Origin: Apostichopus japonicus
Lineage: Eukaryota > Echinodermata > Holothuroidea > Aspidochirotida > Stichopodidae
DNA length: 64,000 bases
Reading direction: 5' to 3'
Assembly (NCBI RefSeq): GCF_037975245.1
Contig: NC_092574.1
Span: 5,326,713-5,390,712 of the forward strand
Numbering within the stretch: position 1 is the first letter of the stretch; each line of letters begins with the position of its first letter. Position numbers and translations under genes: made by a program. Below the pieces are notes generated by a model, which was given only the letters and a program-made list of their open reading frames with translations, was not told the DNA's origin and did not search any database. This document shows positions 1 through 13,608 of the stretch, piece by piece.

Positions 1-159
1 AACAGTCACGTATTTCTATCTTGTACTTTGGGACCACGTATCTCCCGAACGGAAGCAGATATGGACCTGGGAGTTGCAGATTTGGGCTCCTGAGCATCGA
101 TTACTCCCCGTTACGTCTTTTGGGCGAAATCGATTTTGGGTCAATTTTTGGCAATTTTT

Positions 160-589
160 ATTTGCGCGAAAAATAGGTGTTTTGTCTGAAAAGTGAAAAA
201 AGTACCTCTTTTTGGTACCCAATTCCAAAATAAAGTTCAGATTCGTAATCAGCGTGTCGCGAACTACCAGAAAAGATCCACATTTATCGACTTTGCGACA
301 ACAAGTTTTTTTCACCTCAAAAAAAGTAAGAGCGAAAAACTTTTACGACGAACAAAGGATTAAAATCTTTTGTTGTCCCTAAAAGTTTTTCGCTTTTCTA
401 TTGTTCATCTGAAGTTGCAAACTGAGCGAAAAAAGTGTCATAAGAGGGCGCAAAGGCGATAAATGTGTATCTTTTCTGGTAGTTCGCGACACTCTGATTA
501 CGAATCTGAACTTTATTTTGGAATTGGGTACCAAATTGAGGTACTTTTTTTAACTTTGCATGACAAAACACCTATTTTTTGGCGCAAAT
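160..589. repeat. Foldback (long inverted repeat) inside each satellite unit, first copy shown
   Basis: The left arm is about 160-345 and the right arm about 380-589, with a short central loop. Inner arms AGCGAAAAACTTTTA (331-345) and TAAAAGTTTTTCGCT (380-394) are perfect complements. The best stretch, 214-289 against its partner ending at 532, matches at about 74 of 76 positions (C/A differences near 253 and 278). The outer parts around 160-185 and 562-589 also pair, with small indels. A transcript through a unit could therefore form a hairpin of more than 150 bp. The same structure recurs in every unit of the array. It resembles a foldback or MITE-like element that was later amplified as a satellite, which is inference. 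Confidence 0.9.
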
Positions 590-2945
590 AGATATGATAT
601 AAACAAAAAGCCTTTCCCGGTCAGATAATTACACGAAATTGGTGTATAACAAAGACAAGAGTGTCTTCTACTTCACGTCTAATTTTAATGTCGATGGGTG
701 TTTCAGAGAGGACAAGAGAGGGGGCTGAAAAGAGGGGGTTTTCCAAATTTTGCACTTATAAAGAACAGTCACGTATTTCTATCTTGTACTTTGGGACCAC
801 GTATCTCCCGAACGGAAGCAGATATGGACCTGGGAGTTGCAGATTTGGGCTCCTGAGCATCGATTACTCCCCGTTACGTCTTTTGGGCGAAATCGATTTT
901 GGGTCAATTTTTGGCAATTTTTATTTGCGCGAAAAATAGGTGTTTTGTCTGAAAAGTGAAAAAAGTACCTCTTTTTGGTACCCAATTCCAAAATAAAGTT
1001 CAGATTCGTAATCAGCGTGTCGCGAACTACCAGAAAAGATCCACATTTATCGACTTTGCGACAACAAGTTTTTTTCACCTCAAAAAAAGTAAGAGCGAAA
1101 AACTTTTACGACGAACAAAGGATTAAAATCTTTTGTTGTCCCTAAAAGTTTTTCGCTTTTCTATTGTTCATCTGAAGTTGCAAACTGAGCGAAAAAAGTG
1201 TCATAAGAGGGCGCAAAGGCGATAAATGTGTATCTTTTCTGGTAGTTCGCGACACTCTGATTACGAATCTGAACTATATTTTGGAATTGGGTACCAAATT
1301 GAGGTACTTTTTTTAACTTTGCATGACAAAACACCTATTTTTGGCGCAAATAGATATGATATAAACAAAAAGCCTTTCCCGGTCAGATAATTACACGAAA
1401 TTGGTGTATAACAAAGACAAGAGTGTCTTCTACTTCACGTCTAATTTTAATGTCGATGGGTGTTCAGAGAGGACAAGAGAGGGGGCTGAAAAGAGGGGGT
1501 TTTCCAAATTTTGCACTTATAAAGAACAGTCACGTATTTCTATCTTGTACTTTGGGACCACGTATCTCCCGAACGGAAGCAGATATGGACCTGGGAGTTG
1601 CAGATTTGGGCTCCTGAGCATCGATTACTCCCCGTTACGTCTTTTGGGCGAAATCGATTTTGGGTCAATTTTTGGCAATTTTTATTTGCGCGAAAAATAG
1701 GTGTTTTGTCTGAAAAGTGAAAAAAGTACCTCTTTTTGGTACCCAATTCCAAAATAAAGTTCAGATTCGTAATCAGCGTGTCGCGAACTACCAGAAAAGA
1801 TCCACATTTATCGACTTTGCGACAACAAGTTTTTTTCACCTCAAAAAAAGTAAGAGCGAAAAACTTTTACGACGAACAAAGGATTAAAATCTTTTGTTGT
1901 CCCTAAAAGTTTTTCGCTTTTCTATTGTTCATCTGAAGTTGCAAACTGAGCGAAAAAAGTGTCATAAGAGGGCGCAAAGGCGATAAATGTGTATCTTTTC
2001 TGGTAGTTCGCGACACTCTGATTACGAATCTGAACTTTATTTTGGAATTGGGTACCAAATTGAGGTACTTTTTTTAACTTTGCATGACAAAACACCTATT
2101 TTTGGCGCAAATAGATATGATATAAACAAAAAGCCTTTCCCGGTCAGATAATTACACGAAATTGGTGTATAACAAAGACAAGAGTGTCTTCTACTTCACG
2201 TCTAATTTTAATGTCGATGGGTGTTTCAGAGAGGACAAGAGAGGGGGCTGAAAAGAGGGGGTTTTCCAAATTTTGCACTTATAAAGAACAGTCACGTATT
2301 TCTATCTTTGTACTTTGGGACCACGTATCTCCCGAACGGAAGCAGATATGGACCTGGGAGTTGCAGATTTGGGCTCCTGAGCATCGATTACTCCCAGTTA
2401 CGTCTTTTGGGCGAAATCGATTTTGGGTCAATTTTTGGCAATTTTTATTTGCGCGAAAAATAGGTGTTTTGTCTGAAAAGTGAAAAAAGTACCTCTTTTT
2501 GGTACCCAATTCCAAAATAAAGTTCAGATTCGTAATCAGCGTGTCGCGAACTACCAGAAAAGATCCACATTTATCGACTTTGCGACAACAAGTTTTTTTC
2601 ACCTCAAAAAAAGTAAGAGCGAAAAACTTTACGACGAACAAAGGATTAAAATCTTTTGTTGTCCCTAAAAGTTTTTCGCTTTTCTATTGTTCATCTGAAG
2701 TTGCAAACTGAGCGAAAAAAGTGTCATAAGAGGGCGCAAAGGCGATAAATGTGTATCTTTTCTGGTAGTTCGCGACACTCTGATTACGAATCTGAACTTT
2801 ATTTTGGAATTGGGTACCAAATTGAGGTACTTTTTTTAACTTTGCATGACAAAACACCTATTTTTGGCGCAAATAGATATGATATAAACAAAAAGCCTTT
2901 CCCGGTCAGATAATTACACGAAATTGGTGTATAACAAAGACAAGA

Positions 2946-5900
2946 GTGTCTTCTACTTCACGTCTAATTTTAATGTCGATGGGTGTTTCAGAGAGGACAA
3001 GAGAGGGGGCTGAAAAGAGGGGGTTTTCCAAATTTTGCACTTATAAAGAACAGTCACGTATTTCTATCTTGTACTTTGGGACCACGTATCTCCCGAACGG
3101 AAGCAGATATGGACCTGGGAGTTGCAGATTTGGGCTCCTGAGCATCGATTACTCCCCGTTACGTCTTTTGGGCGAAATCGATTTTGGGTCAATTTTTGGC
3201 AATTTTTATTTGCGCGAAAAATAGGTGTTTTGTCTGAAAAGTGAAAAAAGTACCTCTTTTTGGTACCCAATTCCAAAATAAAGTTCAGATTCGTAATCAG
3301 CGTGTCGCGAACTACCAGAAAAGATCCACATTTATCGACTTTGCGACAACAAGTTTTTTTCACCTCAAAAAAAGTAAGAGCGAAAAACTTTTACGACGAA
3401 CAAAGGATTAAAATCTTTTGTTGTCCCTAAAAGTTTTTCGCTTTTCTATTGTTCATCTGAAGTTGCAAACTGAGCGAAAAAAGTGTCATAAGAGGGCGCA
3501 AAGGCGATAAATGTGTATCTTTTCTGGTAGTTCGCGACACTCTGATTACGAATCTGAACTTTATTTTGGAATTGGGTACCAAATTGAGGTACTTTTTTTA
3601 ACTTTGCATGACAAAACACCTATTTTTGGCGCAAATAGATATGATATAAACAAAAAGCCTTTCCCGGTCAGATAATTACACGAAATTGGTGTATAACAAA
3701 GACAAGAGTGTCTTCTACTTCACGTCTAATTTTAATGTCGATGGGTGTTTCAGAGAGGACAAGAGAGGGGGCTGAAAAGAGGGGGTTTTCCAAATTTTGC
3801 ACTTATAAAGAACAGTCACGTATTTCTATCTTGTACTTTGGGACCACGTATCTCCCGAACGGAAGCAGATATGGACCTGGGAGTTGCAGATTTGGGCTCC
3901 TGAGCATCGATTACTCCCCGTTACGTCTTTTGGGCGAAATCGATTTTGGGTCAATTTTTGGCAATTTTTATTTGCGCGAAAAATAGGTGTTTTGTCTGAA
4001 AAGTGAAAAAAGTACCTCTTTTTGGTACCCAATTCCAAAATAAAGTTCAGATTCGTAATCAGCGTGTCGCGAACTACCAGAAAAGATCCACATTTATCGA
4101 CTTTGCGACAACAAGTTTTTTTCACCTCAAAAAAAGTAAGAGCGAAAAACTTTTACGACGAACAAAGGATTAAAATCTTTTGTTGTCCCTAAAAGTTTTT
4201 CGCTTTTCTATTGTTCATCTGAAGTTGCAAACTGAGCGAAAAAAGTGTCATAAGAGGGCGCAAAGGCGATAAATGTGTATCTTTTCTGGTAGTTCGCGAC
4301 ACTCTGATTACGAATCTGAACTATATTTTGGAATTGGGTACCAAATTGAGGTACTTTTTTTAACTTTGCATGACAAAACACCTATTTTTGGCGCAAATAG
4401 ATATGATATAAACAAAAAGCCTTTCCCGGTCAGATAATTACACGAAATTGGTGTATAACAAAGACAAGAGTGTCTTCTACTTCACGTCTAATTTTAATGT
4501 CGATGGGTGTTCAGAGAGGACAAGAGAGGGGGCTGAAAAGAGGGGGTTTTCCAAATTTTGCACTTATAAAGAACAGTCACGTATTTCTATCTTGTACTTT
4601 GGGACCACGTATCTCCCGAACGGAAGCAGATATGGACCTGGGAGTTGCAGATTTGGGCTCCTGAGCATCGATTACTCCCCGTTACGTCTTTTGGGCGAAA
4701 TCGATTTTGGGTCAATTTTTGGCAATTTTTATTTGCGCGAAAAATAGGTGTTTTGTCTGAAAAGTGAAAAAAGTACCTCTTTTTGGTACCCAATTCCAAA
4801 ATAAAGTTCAGATTCGTAATCAGCGTGTCGCGAACTACCAGAAAAGATCCACATTTATCGACTTTGCGACAACAAGTTTTTTTCACCTCAAAAAAAGTAA
4901 GAGCGAAAAACTTTTACGACGAACAAAGGATTAAAATCTTTTGTTGTCCCTAAAAGTTTTTCGCTTTTCTATTGTTCATCTGAAGTTGCAAACTGAGCGA
5001 AAAAAGTGTCATAAGAGGGCGCAAAGGCGATAAATGTGTATCTTTTCTGGTAGTTCGCGACACTCTGATTACGAATCTGAACTTTATTTTGGAATTGGGT
5101 ACCAAATTGAGGTACTTTTTTTAACTTTGCATGACAAAACACCTATTTTTGGCGCAAATAGATATGATATAAACAAAAAGCCTTTCCCGGTCAGATAATT
5201 ACACGAAATTGGTGTATAACAAAGACAAGAGTGTCTTCTACTTCACGTCTAATTTTAATGTCGATGGGTGTTTCAGAGAGGACAAGAGAGGGGGCTGAAA
5301 AGAGGGGGTTTTCCAAATTTTGCACTTATAAAGAACAGTCACGTATTTCTATCTTGTACTTTGGGACCACGTATCTCCCGAACGGAAGCAGATATGGACC
5401 TGGGAGTTGCAGATTTGGGCTCCTGAGCATCGATTACTCCCCGTTACGTCTTTTGGGCGAAATCGATTTTGGGTCAATTTTTGGCAATTTTTATTTGCGC
5501 GAAAAATAGGTGTTTTGTCTGAAAAGTGAAAAAAGTACCTCTTTTTGGTACCCAATTCCAAAATAAAGTTCAGATTCGTAATCAGCGTGTCGCGAACTAC
5601 CAGAAAAGATCCACATTTATCGACTTTGCGACAACAAGTTTTTTTCACCTCAAAAAAAGTAAGAGCGAAAAACTTTTACGACGAACAAAGGATTAAAATC
5701 TTTTGTTGTCCCTAAAAGTTTTTCGCTTTTCTATTGTTCATCTGAAGTTGCAAACTGAGCGAAAAAAGTGTCATAAGAGGGCGCAAAGGCGATAAATGTG
5801 TATCTTTTCTGGTAGTTCGCGACACTCTGATTACGAATCTGAACTTTATTTTGGAATTGGGTACCAAATTGAGGTACTTTTTTTAACTTTGCATGACAAA

Positions 5901-8900
5901 ACACCTATTTTTGGCGCAAATAGATATGATATAAACAAAAAGCCTTTCCCGGTCAGATAATTACACGAAATTGGTGTATAACAAAGACAAGAGTGTCTTC
6001 TACTTCACGTCTAATTTTAATGTCGATGGGTGTTTCAGAGAGGACAAGAGAGGGGGCTGAAAAGAGGGGGTTTTCCAAATTTTGCACTTATAAAGAACAG
6101 TCACGTATTTCTATCTTGTACTTTGGGACCACGTATCTCCCGAACGGAAGCAGATATGGACCTGGGAGTTGCAGATTTGGGCTCCTGAGCATCGATTACT
6201 CCCCGTTACGTCTTTTGGGCGAAATCGATTTTGGGTCAATTTTTGGCAATTTTTATTTGCGCGAAAAATAGGTGTTTTGTCTGAAAAGTGAAAAAAGTAC
6301 CTCTTTTTGGTACCCAATTCCAAAATAAAGTTCAGATTCGTAATCAGCGTGTCGCGAACTACCAGAAAAGATCCACATTTATCGACTTTGCGACAACAAG
6401 TTTTTTTCACCTCAAAAAAAGTAAGAGCGAAAAACTTTTACGACGAACAAAGGATTAAAATCTTTTGTTGTCCCTAAAAGTTTTTCGCTTTTCTATTGTT
6501 CATCTGAAGTTGCAAACTGAGCGAAAAAAGTGTCATAAGAGGGCGCAAAGGCGATAAATGTGTATCTTTTCTGGTAGTTCGCGACACTCTGATTACGAAT
6601 CTGAACTATATTTTGGAATTGGGTACCAAATTGAGGTACTTTTTTTAACTTTGCATGACAAAACACCTATTTTTGGCGCAAATAGATATGATATAAACAA
6701 AAAGCCTTTCCCGGTCAGATAATTACACGAAATTGGTGTATAACAAAGACAAGAGTGTCTTCTACTTCACGTCTAATTTTAATGTCGATGGGTGTTCAGA
6801 GAGGACAAGAGAGGGGGCTGAAAAGAGGGGGTTTTCCAAATTTTGCACTTATAAAGAACAGTCACGTATTTCTATCTTGTACTTTGGGACCACGTATCTC
6901 CCGAACGGAAGCAGATATGGACCTGGGAGTTGCAGATTTGGGCTCCTGAGCATCGATTACTCCCCGTTACGTCTTTTGGGCGAAATCGATTTTGGGTCAA
7001 TTTTTGGCAATTTTTATTTGCGCGAAAAATAGGTGTTTTGTCTGAAAAGTGAAAAAAGTACCTCTTTTTGGTACCCAATTCCAAAATAAAGTTCAGATTC
7101 GTAATCAGCGTGTCGCGAACTACCAGAAAAGATCCACATTTATCGACTTTGCGACAACAAGTTTTTTTCACCTCAAAAAAAGTAAGAGCGAAAAACTTTT
7201 ACGACGAACAAAGGATTAAAATCTTTTGTTGTCCCTAAAAGTTTTTCGCTTTTCTATTGTTCATCTGAAGTTGCAAACTGAGCGAAAAAAGTGTCATAAG
7301 AGGGCGCAAAGGCGATAAATGTGTATCTTTTCTGGTAGTTCGCGACACTCTGATTACGAATCTGAACTTTATTTTGGAATTGGGTACCAAATTGAGGTAC
7401 TTTTTTTAACTTTGCATGACAAAACACCTATTTTTGGCGCAAATAGATATGATATAAACAAAAAGCCTTTCCCGGTCAGATAATTACACGAAATTGGTGT
7501 ATAACAAAGACAAGAGTGTCTTCTACTTCACGTCTAATTTTAATGTCGATGGGTGTTTCAGAGAGGACAAGAGAGGGGGCTGAAAAGAGGGGGTTTTCCA
7601 AATTTTGCACTTATAAAGAACAGTCACGTATTTCTATCTTGTACTTTGGGACCACGTATCTCCCGAACGGAAGCAGATATGGACCTGGGAGTTGCAGATT
7701 TGGGCTCCTGAGCATCGATTACTCCCCGTTACGTCTTTTGGGCGAAATCGATTTTGGGTCAATTTTTGGCAATTTTTATTTGCGCGAAAAATAGGTGTTT
7801 TGTCTGAAAAGTGAAAAAAGTACCTCTTTTTGGTACCCAATTCCAAAATAAAGTTCAGATTCGTAATCAGCGTGTCGCGAACTACCAGAAAAGATCCACA
7901 TTTATCGACTTTGCGACAACAAGTTTTTTTCACCTCAAAAAAAGTAAGAGCGAAAAACTTTTACGACGAACAAAGGATTAAAATCTTTTGTTGTCCCTAA
8001 AAGTTTTTCGCTTTTCTATTGTTCATCTGAAGTTGCAAACTGAGCGAAAAAAGTGTCATAAGAGGGCGCAAAGGCGATAAATGTGTATCTTTTCTGGTAG
8101 TTCGCGACACTCTGATTACGAATCTGAACTTTATTTTGGAATTGGGTACCAAATTGAGGTACTTTTTTTAACTTTGCATGACAAAACACCTATTTTTGGC
8201 GCAAATAGATATGATATAAACAAAAAGCCTTTCCCGGTCAGATAATTACACGAAATTGGTGTATAACAAAGACAAGAGTGTCTTCTACTTCACGTCTAAT
8301 TTTAATGTCGATGGGTGTTTCAGAGAGGACAAGAGAGGGGGCTGAAAAGAGGGGGTTTTCCAAATTTTGCACTTATAAAGAACAGTCACGTATTTCTATC
8401 TTGTACTTTGGGACCACGTATCTCCCGAACGGAAGCAGATATGGACCTGGGAGTTGCAGATTTGGGCTCCTGAGCATCGATTACTCCCCGTTACGTCTTT
8501 TGGGCGAAATCGATTTTGGGTCAATTTTTGGCAATTTTTATTTGCGCGAAAAATAGGTGTTTTGTCTGAAAAGTGAAAAAAGTACCTCTTTTTGGTACCC
8601 AATTCCAAAATAAAGTTCAGATTCGTAATCAGCGTGTCGCGAACTACCAGAAAAGATCCACATTTATCGACTTTGCGACAACAAGTTTTTTTCACCTCAA
8701 AAAAAGTAAGAGCGAAAAACTTTTACGACGAACAAAGGATTAAAATCTTTTGTTGTCCCTAAAAGTTTTTCGCTTTTCTATTGTTCATCTGAAGTTGCAA
8801 ACTGAGCGAAAAAAGTGTCATAAGAGGGCGCAAAGGCGATAAATGTGTATCTTTTCTGGTAGTTCGCGACACTCTGATTACGAATCTGAACTATATTTTG

Positions 8901-11900
8901 GAATTGGGTACCAAATTGAGGTACTTTTTTTAACTTTGCATGACAAAACACCTATTTTTGGCGCAAATAGATATGATATAAACAAAAAGCCTTTCCCGGT
9001 CAGATAATTACACGAAATTGGTGTATAACAAAGACAAGAGTGTCTTCTACTTCACGTCTAATTTTAATGTCGATGGGTGTTCAGAGAGGACAAGAGAGGG
9101 GGCTGAAAAGAGGGGGTTTTCCAAATTTTGCACTTATAAAGAACAGTCACGTATTTCTATCTTGTACTTTGGGACCACGTATCTCCCGAACGGAAGCAGA
9201 TATGGACCTGGGAGTTGCAGATTTGGGCTCCTGAGCATCGATTACTCCCCGTTACGTCTTTTGGGCGAAATCGATTTTGGGTCAATTTTTGGCAATTTTT
9301 ATTTGCGCGAAAAATAGGTGTTTTGTCTGAAAAGTGAAAAAAGTACCTCTTTTTGGTACCCAATTCCAAAATAAAGTTCAGATTCGTAATCAGCGTGTCG
9401 CGAACTACCAGAAAAGATCCACATTTATCGACTTTGCGACAACAAGTTTTTTTCACCTCAAAAAAAGTAAGAGCGAAAAACTTTTACGACGAACAAAGGA
9501 TTAAAATCTTTTGTTGTCCCTAAAAGTTTTTCGCTTTTCTATTGTTCATCTGAAGTTGCAAACTGAGCGAAAAAAGTGTCATAAGAGGGCGCAAAGGCGA
9601 TAAATGTGTATCTTTTCTGGTAGTTCGCGACACTCTGATTACGAATCTGAACTTTATTTTGGAATTGGGTACCAAATTGAGGTACTTTTTTTAACTTTGC
9701 ATGACAAAACACCTATTTTTGGCGCAAATAGATATGATATAAACAAAAAGCCTTTCCCGGTCAGATAATTACACGAAATTGGTGTATAACAAAGACAAGA
9801 GTGTCTTCTACTTCACGTCTAATTTTAATGTCGATGGGTGTTTCAGAGAGGACAAGAGAGGGGGCTGAAAAGAGGGGGTTTTCCAAATTTTGCACTTATA
9901 AAGAACAGTCACGTATTTCTATCTTGTACTTTGGGACCACGTATCTCCCGAACGGAAGCAGATATGGACCTGGGAGTTGCAGATTTGGGCTCCTGAGCAT
10001 CGATTACTCCCCGTTACGTCTTTTGGGCGAAATCGATTTTGGGTCAATTTTTGGCAATTTTTATTTGCGCGAAAAATAGGTGTTTTGTCTGAAAAGTGAA
10101 AAAAGTACCTCTTTTTGGTACCCAATTCCAAAATAAAGTTCAGATTCGTAATCAGCGTGTCGCGAACTACCAGAAAAGATCCACATTTATCGACTTTGCG
10201 ACAACAAGTTTTTTTCACCTCAAAAAAAGTAAGAGCGAAAAACTTTTACGACGAACAAAGGATTAAAATCTTTTGTTGTCCCTAAAAGTTTTTCGCTTTT
10301 CTATTGTTCATCTGAAGTTGCAAACTGAGCGAAAAAAGTGTCATAAGAGGGCGCAAAGGCGATAAATGTGTATCTTTTCTGGTAGTTCGCGACACTCTGA
10401 TTACGAATCTGAACTATATTTTGGAATTGGGTACCAAATTGAGGTACTTTTTTTAACTTTGCATGACAAAACACCTATTTTTGGCGCAAATAGATATGAT
10501 ATAAACAAAAAGCCTTTCCCGGTCAGATAATTACACGAAATTGGTGTATAACAAAGACAAGAGTGTCTTCTACTTCACGTCTAATTTTAATGTCGATGGG
10601 TGTTCAGAGAGGACAAGAGAGGGGGCTGAAAAGAGGGGGTTTTCCAAATTTTGCACTTATAAAGAACAGTCACGTATTTCTATCTTGTACTTTGGGACCA
10701 CGTATCTCCCGAACGGAAGCAGATATGGACCTGGGAGTTGCAGATTTGGGCTCCTGAGCATCGATTACTCCCCGTTACGTCTTTTGGGCGAAATCGATTT
10801 TGGGTCAATTTTTGGCAATTTTTATTTGCGCGAAAAATAGGTGTTTTGTCTGAAAAGTGAAAAAAGTACCTCTTTTTGGTACCCAATTCCAAAATAAAGT
10901 TCAGATTCGTAATCAGCGTGTCGCGAACTACCAGAAAAGATCCACATTTATCGACTTTGCGACAACAAGTTTTTTTCACCTCAAAAAAAGTAAGAGCGAA
11001 AAACTTTTACGACGAACAAAGGATTAAAATCTTTTGTTGTCCCTAAAAGTTTTTCGCTTTTCTATTGTTCATCTGAAGTTGCAAACTGAGCGAAAAAAGT
11101 GTCATAAGAGGGCGCAAAGGCGATAAATGTGTATCTTTTCTGGTAGTTCGCGACACTCTGATTACGAATCTGAACTTTATTTTGGAATTGGGTACCAAAT
11201 TGAGGTACTTTTTTTAACTTTGCATGACAAAACACCTATTTTTGGCGCAAATAGATATGATATAAACAAAAAGCCTTTCCCGGTCAGATAATTACACGAA
11301 ATTGGTGTATAACAAAGACAAGAGTGTCTTCTACTTCACGTCTAATTTTAATGTCGATGGGTGTTTCAGAGAGGACAAGAGAGGGGGCTGAAAAGAGGGG
11401 GTTTTCCAAATTTTGCACTTATAAAGAACAGTCACGTATTTCTATCTTGTACTTTGGGACCACGTATCTCCCGAACGGAAGCAGATATGGACCTGGGAGT
11501 TGCAGATTTGGGCTCCTGAGCATCGATTACTCCCCGTTACGTCTTTTGGGCGAAATCGATTTTGGGTCAATTTTTGGCAATTTTTATTTGCGCGAAAAAT
11601 AGGTGTTTTGTCTGAAAAGTGAAAAAAGTACCTCTTTTTGGTACCCAATTCCAAAATAAAGTTCAGATTCGTAATCAGCGTGTCGCGAACTACCAGAAAA
11701 GATCCACATTTATCGACTTTGCGACAACAAGTTTTTTTCACCTCAAAAAAAGTAAGAGCGAAAAACTTTTACGACGAACAAAGGATTAAAATCTTTTGTT
11801 GTCCCTAAAAGTTTTTCGCTTTTCTATTGTTCATCTGAAGTTGCAAACTGAGCGAAGAAAGTGTCATAAGAGGGCGCAAAGGCAATAAATGTGTATCTTT

Positions 11901-13608
11901 TCTGGTAGTTCGCGACACTCTGATTACGAATCTGAACTTTATTTTGGAATTGGGTACCAAATTGAGGTACTTTTTTTAACTTTGCATGACAAAACACCTA
12001 TTTTTGGCGCAAATAGATATGATATAAACAAAAAGCCTTTCCCGGTCAGATAATTACACGAAATTGGTGTATAACAAAGACAAGAGTGTCTTCTACTTCA
12101 CGTCTAATTTTAATGTCGATGGGTGTTTCAGAGAGGACAAGAGAGGGGGCTGAAAAGAGGGGGTTTTCCAAATTTTGCACTTATAAAGAACAGTCACGTA
12201 TTTCTATCTTGTACTTTGGGACCACGTATCTCCCGAACGGAAGCAGATATGGACCTGGGAGTTGCAGATTTGGGCTCCTGAGCATCGATTACTCCCCGTT
12301 ACGTCTTTTGGGCGAAATCGATTTTGGGTCAATTTTTGGCAATTTTTATTTGCGCGAAAAATAGGTGTTTTGTCTGAAAAGTGAAAAAAGTACCTCTTTT
12401 TGGTACCCAATTCCAAAATAAAGTTCAGATTCGTAATCAGCGTGTCGCGAACTACCAGAAAAGATCCACATTTATCGACTTTGCGACAACAAGTTTTTTT
12501 CACCTCAAAAAAAGTAAGAGCGAAAAACTTTTACGACGAACAAAGGATTAAAATCTTTTGTTGTCCCTAAAAGTTTTTCGCTTTTCTATTGTTCATCTGA
12601 AGTTGCAAACTGAGCGAAAAAAGTGTCATAAGAGGGCGCAAAGGCGATAAATGTGTATCTTTTCTGGTAGTTCGCGACACTCTGATTACGAATCTGAACT
12701 ATATTTTGGAATTGGGTACCAAATTGAGGTACTTTTTTTAACTTTGCATGACAAAACACCTATTTTTGGCGCAAATAGATATGATATAAACAAAAAGCCT
12801 TTCCCGGTCAGATAATTACACGAAATTGGTGTATAACAAAGACAAGAGTGTCTTCTACTTCACGTCTAATTTTAATGTCGATGGGTGTTCAGAGAGGACA
12901 AGAGAGGGGGCTGAAAAGAGGGGGTTTTCCAAATTTTGCACTTATAAAGAACAGTCACGTATTTCTATCTTGTACTTTGGGACCACGTATCTCCCGAACG
13001 GAAGCAGATATGGACCTGGGAGTTGCAGATTTGGGCTCCTGAGCATCGATTACTCCCCGTTACGTCTTTTGGGCGAAATCGATTTTGGGTCAATTTTTGG
13101 CAATTTTTATTTGCGCGAAAAATAGGTGTTTTGTCTGAAAAGTGAAAAAAGTACCTCTTTTTGGTACCCAATTCCAAAATAAAGTTCAGATTCGTAATCA
13201 GCGTGTCGCGAACTACCAGAAAAGATCCACATTTATCGACTTTGCGACAACAAGTTTTTTTCACCTCAAAAAAAGTAAGAGCGAAAAACTTTTACGACGA
13301 ACAAAGGATTAAAATCTTTTGTTGTCCCTAAAAGTTTTTCGCTTTTCTATTGTTCATCTGAAGTTGCAAACTGAGCGAAAAAAGTGTCATAAGAGGGCGC
13401 AAAGGCGATAAATGTGTATCTTTTCTGGTAGTTCGCGACACTCTGATTACGAATCTGAACTTTATTTTGGAATTGGGTACCAAATTGAGGTACTTTTTTT
13501 AACTTTGCATGACAAAACACCTATTTTTGGCGCAAATAGATATGATATAAACAAAAAGCCTTTCCCGGTCAGATAATTACACGAAATTGGTGTATAACAA
13601 AGACAAGA
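2946..13608. repeat. Higher-order AAB block of the satellite
   Basis: Unit type B differs from A by loss of one T in the GGGTGTTTCAGAG word (GGGTGTTCAGAG) and carries a linked T-to-A change (GAACTATATT) about 150 bp upstream. B units lie at 1423, 4470, 6755, 9040, 10563 and 12848. Their spacing is 2285 bp (three units) except 1523 bp (two units) between 9040 and 10563 and four units between the first two. This gives an A-A-B trimer repeat with one trimer short of an A. The linked markers show that blocks of three units were copied together. Confidence 0.85.
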